Of a stretch of DNA of 64,000 nt, positions 60,091 through 64,000 are shown in pieces. A model generated the notes under the pieces. It did no database searches and was not told where the DNA came from. It saw only the letters and a list, made by a program, of their open reading frames with translations. The position numbers were made by a program, and so were the translations under genes. The DNA is taken from positions 1 through 64,000 of the forward strand of contig CALEYW010000024.1 in assembly GCA_937927945.1 (NCBI GenBank), in the 5' to 3' direction. This stretch comes from an uncultured candidate division WPS-2 bacterium. GTDB lineage: Bacteria; Vulcanimicrobiota; Vulcanimicrobiia; Vulcanimicrobiales; Vulcanimicrobiaceae. Positions within the stretch are counted from its first letter, which is position 1; the number at the start of each line of letters is the position of its first letter.

Positions 60091-60480
60091 TTAGCGCAGC
60101 TGCTTCAGGTACGCAACGACCGCGACGGCGTCGTCGTGGTGCAGGCGATACTGCGGCATCGGCGGACGCGAGCGCGCGCCGTTCGGCAGCAGCCCGTTTT
60201 GCAGATACGCGACGCCTTGCGCCGCGCTGAGGTGCGGCAGACCGGCGATGCGCGGCGCGAAGTGCGCCACCGGAAGACCCGGCGCGAGGAACTCGAGCTT
60301 CGCTCCCTTCAAGCCGGCACCGTGGCAGTCGACGCACGTGCCGACTTGCTGCACCAAATAGCGCCCTCGCTCGAGGACGGCCCCATCGCCCGCGGCAACG
60401 GCTCGCGGGGGCGCGATTGCGGCCGCCACGAGGGCGACGAGCGATCCGAGCAGCACCACGAGGTAGGGGCGCACGTTCAT
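60091..60480 (-). CDS. Secreted class I cytochrome c
   Basis: 129 residues. Signal peptide MNVRPYLVVLLGSLVALVAA; heme site CVDCH (49-53), M108 (RPPMPQY) the likely axial ligand, and C-terminal DAVAVVAYLKQL helix. Single-heme periplasmic electron carrier or dehydrogenase subunit. Confidence 0.9.
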   Translation of the reverse strand: MNVRPYLVVLLGSLVALVAAAIAPPRAVAAGDGAVLERGRYLVQQVGTCVDCHGAGLKGAKLEFLAPGLPVAHFAPRIAGLPHLSAAQGVAYLQNGLLPNGARSRPPMPQYRLHHDDAVAVVAYLKQLR

Positions 60481-60535
60481 GCGAGTGGTCTCCGAAGAAC
60501 TGATGAAGCCACGGTAGTCCAGCGCTTGCGTCCGG

Positions 60536-61483
60536 TCAATGCACGAGATCCGCGGCGACGACGAAGCTGATCCCGTCGCGCTCCAATTCCGGCAGCAGCG
60601 CTCGAACCGCGAGCAACGTCGACGCTCGCGGGTGGCCGATGGCGATCGCGCTGCCGTGTTCCTTGGCGATCGCCGCCGCGCGCCGCAGCTGCTCTTCGAC
60701 GGCATCGACCTGCGCGACGTCGTCGAGGAAGACGTCGCGGCCGGCGGTCGGCACGCCCGCCGCGCCGGCGTCGCGCGCGCCGACCGAGCTTGCGATCGTG
60801 CGCGAGTCGATGAAGAAGAGATGCCGCTGCGCGAGCACCGCCGCGACGTCGCGCATGACCCGGTCGTCGGCGGAGGCGCGGCTCCCCTCGTGGTTGTTGA
60901 CTCCGGTCGCCAGCGGAACGTCCGCGATGTCGGCTTCGACCTGCGCGGCGATCGCCGCATCATCCATCGACGTCGTGATCCGCCCCGGCCCGGGATCGAT
61001 CCCCGAGCGTGGCTCCATCGGCAGATGCAGCATCACGCCCTTCCCCGCGTCGTGCGCGCTGCGCGCGATCTCGCCGCCGTAGCGGACCTGCGGCAGCACC
61101 GAGAGGGTCAGCGCGACCGGCAACGCGATGAAGCCGCGCTCCGTCTCGGGCCACTGACCGCAATCGTCGATGATGAGCGCGAGGCGCGCCCCCTCCGGCG
61201 GTGTGACGCGCGGTTCGGGTGACGCCGTTGCTGCGGCGGGCGCCGATGCAACCGGCGACGCCGTCGGTTCTGGGGACGCGACGGCCGGCGCTTCGGCGGG
61301 CGTCGATATGGGTGCGGCCGTCGTGACGGCTACGCGCTGCGTGCGCGAGACGGCGCGCTCGATGTGCGCGCTATCGCGCATCGTGCGCGCGGCGAGCGCG
61401 GCGACGATGCCGATCGCCACGAGCACCAGGGCGAGCGCAGGGGCCGCCGAGCGGCGTCCTTTGCGGCGGCGCTTGCGTTTCAT
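60536..61483 (-). CDS. Divergent polysaccharide deacetylase (YibQ-like)
   Basis: 315 residues. Basic start and membrane helix (ALALVLVAIGIVAALAA), a Pro/Ala/Ser linker to about 95, then the domain LALIIDDCGQ (metal-site Asp), ALTLSVLPQVRYGG, VMLHLPMEP, NNHEGSRA and FFIDSRTIA: the YibQ/PF04748 pattern. Periplasmic; family substrate not settled. Confidence 0.9.
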   Translation of the reverse strand: MKRKRRRKGRRSAAPALALVLVAIGIVAALAARTMRDSAHIERAVSRTQRVAVTTAAPISTPAEAPAVASPEPTASPVASAPAAATASPEPRVTPPEGARLALIIDDCGQWPETERGFIALPVALTLSVLPQVRYGGEIARSAHDAGKGVMLHLPMEPRSGIDPGPGRITTSMDDAAIAAQVEADIADVPLATGVNNHEGSRASADDRVMRDVAAVLAQRHLFFIDSRTIASSVGARDAGAAGVPTAGRDVFLDDVAQVDAVEEQLRRAAAIAKEHGSAIAIGHPRASTLLAVRALLPELERDGISFVVAADLVH

Positions 61484-61504
61484 CGGTGCACGCGGTCCCC
61501 GCGG

Positions 61505-64000
61505 CTAGTTTTCGGGAAGCGCGAGCGTGACGGGTTCGCTCCCGTCGGCGAAATGGAGTTCGATCTCGCCGCCCGGCGTGCGCACGACGGAGACGGGGAC
61601 CGTTCCAGGCGCGTGCCCGTTGGCGTACGCGACCTTCGGCGTGCGCCGGCGCGCGAGCTGCGCGCGCAGACCGGCGAGCGCGACGTAGACGACGGGCACG
61701 ACGAACAGGTTGAGCACCGTCGAGAGGATCATTCCGCCGAACACCGCGGTGCCCAACGAGACGCGGCTGGCCGCGCCGGCGCCGGTTGCGAAGACGAGCG
61801 GGACCGTCGCCAGGATAAATGCGAAGGAGGTCATCAGGATCGGCCGCAGCCGGGTCTGGGCCGCTGCGGCGACCGCGGCGGCGGCGGAGAGCCCGCCGCG
61901 CTGCCGCTGGTTCGCGAACTCGACGATCAGGATCGCGTTCTTGCTCGCCAGCGCGATCAGCATCAGATACCCGACCTGCGCGTAGAGATCGCTCGGCAGT
62001 CCGCGCATCGCCAGCGCCAGGATCGCGCCGAGGATCGCGAGCGGAACGGAGACCAGGATGATCGCCGGATCCCAGTAATTCTCGTAGTTCGCCGAGAGCA
62101 CCAGGAACACGCACAGCAAGCCCAGACCGAAGATCACCAGCGCCTGGCTGCCGAACTCGATCTGCTCGAGCGAGATTCCGGTCCACTCGTACGTCATGCC
62201 GGCGGGCAGGCTGCTGGCGAGCGACGTCATCTCGGTCAGCGCCTGACCCGAACCATAGCCCGGACCGGGGACGCCGTTGATCTCGATCGAGCGCAGCAGG
62301 TTGTAGTGGGTGATGAGCGGTGCGACCCGATCGATGTGCGTGTGCACCAGGTTGGAGAGTGGGATCGTCGCAGCGAGCTGCGGGCCCGCGGCGTTCGCCC
62401 GCACGTAGATGCGGTCGAGCGCGCTCAGCCGGTCGCGGAACGGCATATCGGCCTGCAGGTAGACGCGATACGACCGGTTGAGGAAGTCGAAATCGTTGAC
62501 GTACTGGGAGCCGAGGTAAATCTGCATCGCGGAAAAGACGTCGGAGATGGGAATCCCGAGCGACGCGACCTTTTCGCGATCGACGTCGACGACGAGCTGC
62601 GGGCTGTCGTTGCGGAACGTCATGAGCATGTTGCTCAAGACCGCGTCGCGCCGCGCGGCGCCCATCAGATCGGTGCCGGTTTTGAACAGCGCCGGGATGC
62701 CCGCGTCGTTCGCATCCTGGAGTTCGAATTGAAATCCGGCCAGGTTGCCGATCCCGCGGATCGCCGGCGGGTTGAACGCCCGGGCCGTCGCGTTGCGGAT
62801 CGCGCGGAGCTGAGGTTGGATACGTGCGATGACGCCCGCCGCAGATTGGGCGGTCGACTTGCGTTCGTTCCACGGCTTGAGCGAGACGAACATCATCGCC
62901 CGATTCGGCGAGTTGACGCCGAATTGCGTGCCGTTCGGTTCGAAGCTGACCCCGATCTCGGGGACGGTTTCGAGGATCCCCTCGATCCGCCGCGTGACGC
63001 GCTCCGTGTCGGCCAGCGACGAACCTTCGGGCAACTGCACGGTGATGTAGAAGTAACCCAGATCCTCGTCGGGGAGGAACCCGGTCGGGATCGAGACGTA
63101 TGCGAAATACGTCGCGCCCAGACCGGCCGCGAAGAGCGCGAGCACGAGGAAGCGGAAGCGGATCAGCTGCGGAACGGCGGCGTGATAGCCGGCTCTGGTT
63201 GCGTCGATCAGTCGGTTCACGCCGCGGAAGAAACCGCCGTGCTGTTTCTCTTCGCGCTCGATCAGCAGCGCTGAGAGCGCCGGCGTCAGCGTGAGCGCGT
63301 TGAACAGCGAGATCGTGATCGCGCACGCGATGGTCAGCGCGAACTGCTTGTACAATTGACCCGTCGTCCCCGCGAAGAACGCGACCGGGATGAAGACGGC
63401 GAGCAGCACGAGCGAGCTGGCGACGACGGCGCCCACGATCTCTTTCATCGCGGCGGCCGCACCCTCGATCGGGCTCATCCCCTTGTCGTGGATGAACCGC
63501 GCGATGTTCTCGATGACGACGATCGCGTCGTCGACCACCAGCCCGGTCGCCAGCGTGACCCCGAACAGCGTCAGCGTGTTGATCGAGAAGCCCAGCACCT
63601 TCATCAGGGCGAAAGTCCCGATCAGCGAGACGGGGATCGTGATCGCCGGGACCAGCGTCGTGCGCCAGTTCTGCAGGAACAAGAAGACGACGATGACGAC
63701 CAGCACGACCGAGATCAGCAGCGTCTTGAGGACTTCGCGGATCGATTCCGAGACGAACGGCGCCGCGTCGAACCCGGTCTTGAAGTAGACGCCTCTGGGG
63801 AACCGCTCGGAAAGGCGGTTCATCGTCGCGAGCACGTCACGCTCGACCTGAAGCGCGTTGGCGCTCGGCAGCGTCAGGACCCCGATCCCGACCGCATCGG
63901 CGCCGCTGAGCCGCAGAGCCTGCGCGTAGTTCTCCGCCCCGAGCTCGACCCGGCCGACGTCGCGCAGGCGGACGAACCCGCCGTCGGCGTTCGCACGCAG
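61505..64000 (-). CDS. RND efflux permease (AcrB/HAE1), 5' end outside window
   Basis: 831 residues visible; the frame stays open to the window edge, so the N-terminal part is missing. Hallmarks: TM4 GLVVDDAIVVIENIARFI with the paired Asp of proton relay, GFLPDEDLGYFYITVQLPEG and a C-terminal repeat of TM segments (GLGLLCVFLVLSANYENYWD). Proton-driven drug/metabolite export with MFP and TolC partners, not in view. C-terminus extends past TM12 by about 60 residues. Confidence 0.95.
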   Translation of the reverse strand: MRANADGGFVRLRDVGRVELGAENYAQALRLSGADAVGIGVLTLPSANALQVERDVLATMNRLSERFPRGVYFKTGFDAAPFVSESIREVLKTLLISVVLVVIVVFLFLQNWRTTLVPAITIPVSLIGTFALMKVLGFSINTLTLFGVTLATGLVVDDAIVVIENIARFIHDKGMSPIEGAAAAMKEIVGAVVASSLVLLAVFIPVAFFAGTTGQLYKQFALTIACAITISLFNALTLTPALSALLIEREEKQHGGFFRGVNRLIDATRAGYHAAVPQLIRFRFLVLALFAAGLGATYFAYVSIPTGFLPDEDLGYFYITVQLPEGSSLADTERVTRRIEGILETVPEIGVSFEPNGTQFGVNSPNRAMMFVSLKPWNERKSTAQSAAGVIARIQPQLRAIRNATARAFNPPAIRGIGNLAGFQFELQDANDAGIPALFKTGTDLMGAARRDAVLSNMLMTFRNDSPQLVVDVDREKVASLGIPISDVFSAMQIYLGSQYVNDFDFLNRSYRVYLQADMPFRDRLSALDRIYVRANAAGPQLAATIPLSNLVHTHIDRVAPLITHYNLLRSIEINGVPGPGYGSGQALTEMTSLASSLPAGMTYEWTGISLEQIEFGSQALVIFGLGLLCVFLVLSANYENYWDPAIILVSVPLAILGAILALAMRGLPSDLYAQVGYLMLIALASKNAILIVEFANQRQRGGLSAAAAVAAAAQTRLRPILMTSFAFILATVPLVFATGAGAASRVSLGTAVFGGMILSTVLNLFVVPVVYVALAGLRAQLARRRTPKVAYANGHAPGTVPVSVVRTPGGEIELHFADGSEPVTLALPEN

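Noticed and set aside
1..64000. CRISPR array or known multi-gene defence system
   Set aside because: No spaced direct repeats and no recognisable Cas, restriction nuclease, Abi or toxin-antitoxin pair were seen.

Overview
This window is GC-rich DNA with many GTG and TTG starts. A long tailed-phage block (about positions 46-47,571) runs directly into bacterial housekeeping genes (about 47,600-64,000). The first 45 bases are Illumina Nextera library adapter (end of the P7 oligo, an i7 index and the transposase mosaic end), so the left edge is an assembly end and the first gene is cut.

The host part has the order yceD(DUF177)-rpmF-fabH-fabD-fabG-acpP-ffh-rpsP-KH protein-rimM, then an opposite-strand block: TolB/CsgG-like secreted protein, YihY/BrkB, a stalk-domain protein (on the plus strand), a small conserved protein, a 997-residue Asp-box beta-propeller protein, a cytochrome c, a YibQ-type divergent polysaccharide deacetylase and an RND efflux permease cut by the right edge. 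RND pumps and lipobox proteins suggest a diderm. Gene order, GC content and Pro/Ser/Thr/Ala linkers would fit a soil lineage such as Candidatus Eremiobacterota, but that is inference.

The phage part has a siphovirus-like layout. Positions 519-3,104: DnaB-type helicase, CHC2 zinc-finger primase fragment, RusA-type resolvase. Positions 3,109-12,644: a train of small, often Cys-rich, mostly unknown genes joined by GTGA/ATGA stop-start overlaps, interrupted by a DNA methyltransferase and a TnpB. Positions 12,734-15,613: tyrosine recombinase, zinc-ribbon and membrane micro-proteins, and an MT-A70 methyltransferase. Positions 15,606-28,625: terminases, portal, protease-scaffold, decoration protein, major capsid, MuF-like protein, head-tail joining proteins. 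Positions 28,711-43,913: tail tube, frameshifted tail chaperones, tape measure, a 1724-residue tail protein ending in a Hint domain, an antisense lipoprotein cargo gene, an S74-chaperone fibre, GH25 endolysin and holin-like genes, closed by a strong terminator. Positions 44,140-47,571 (minus strand): a second operon of small genes led by a lytic transglycosylase.

The most interesting features are two -1 frameshift sites that use the same CCCAAAA heptamer (MuF gene and tail chaperone); a terminal Hint domain with no C-extein nucleophile; a TnpB that lacks the canonical RuvC-II Glu and appears to truncate a relative of the gene that follows it; an S74 fibre with an apparent signal peptide; and a recombinase far from the phage-host junction. 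No cI/Cro-type repressor, excisionase or CRISPR array is visible.
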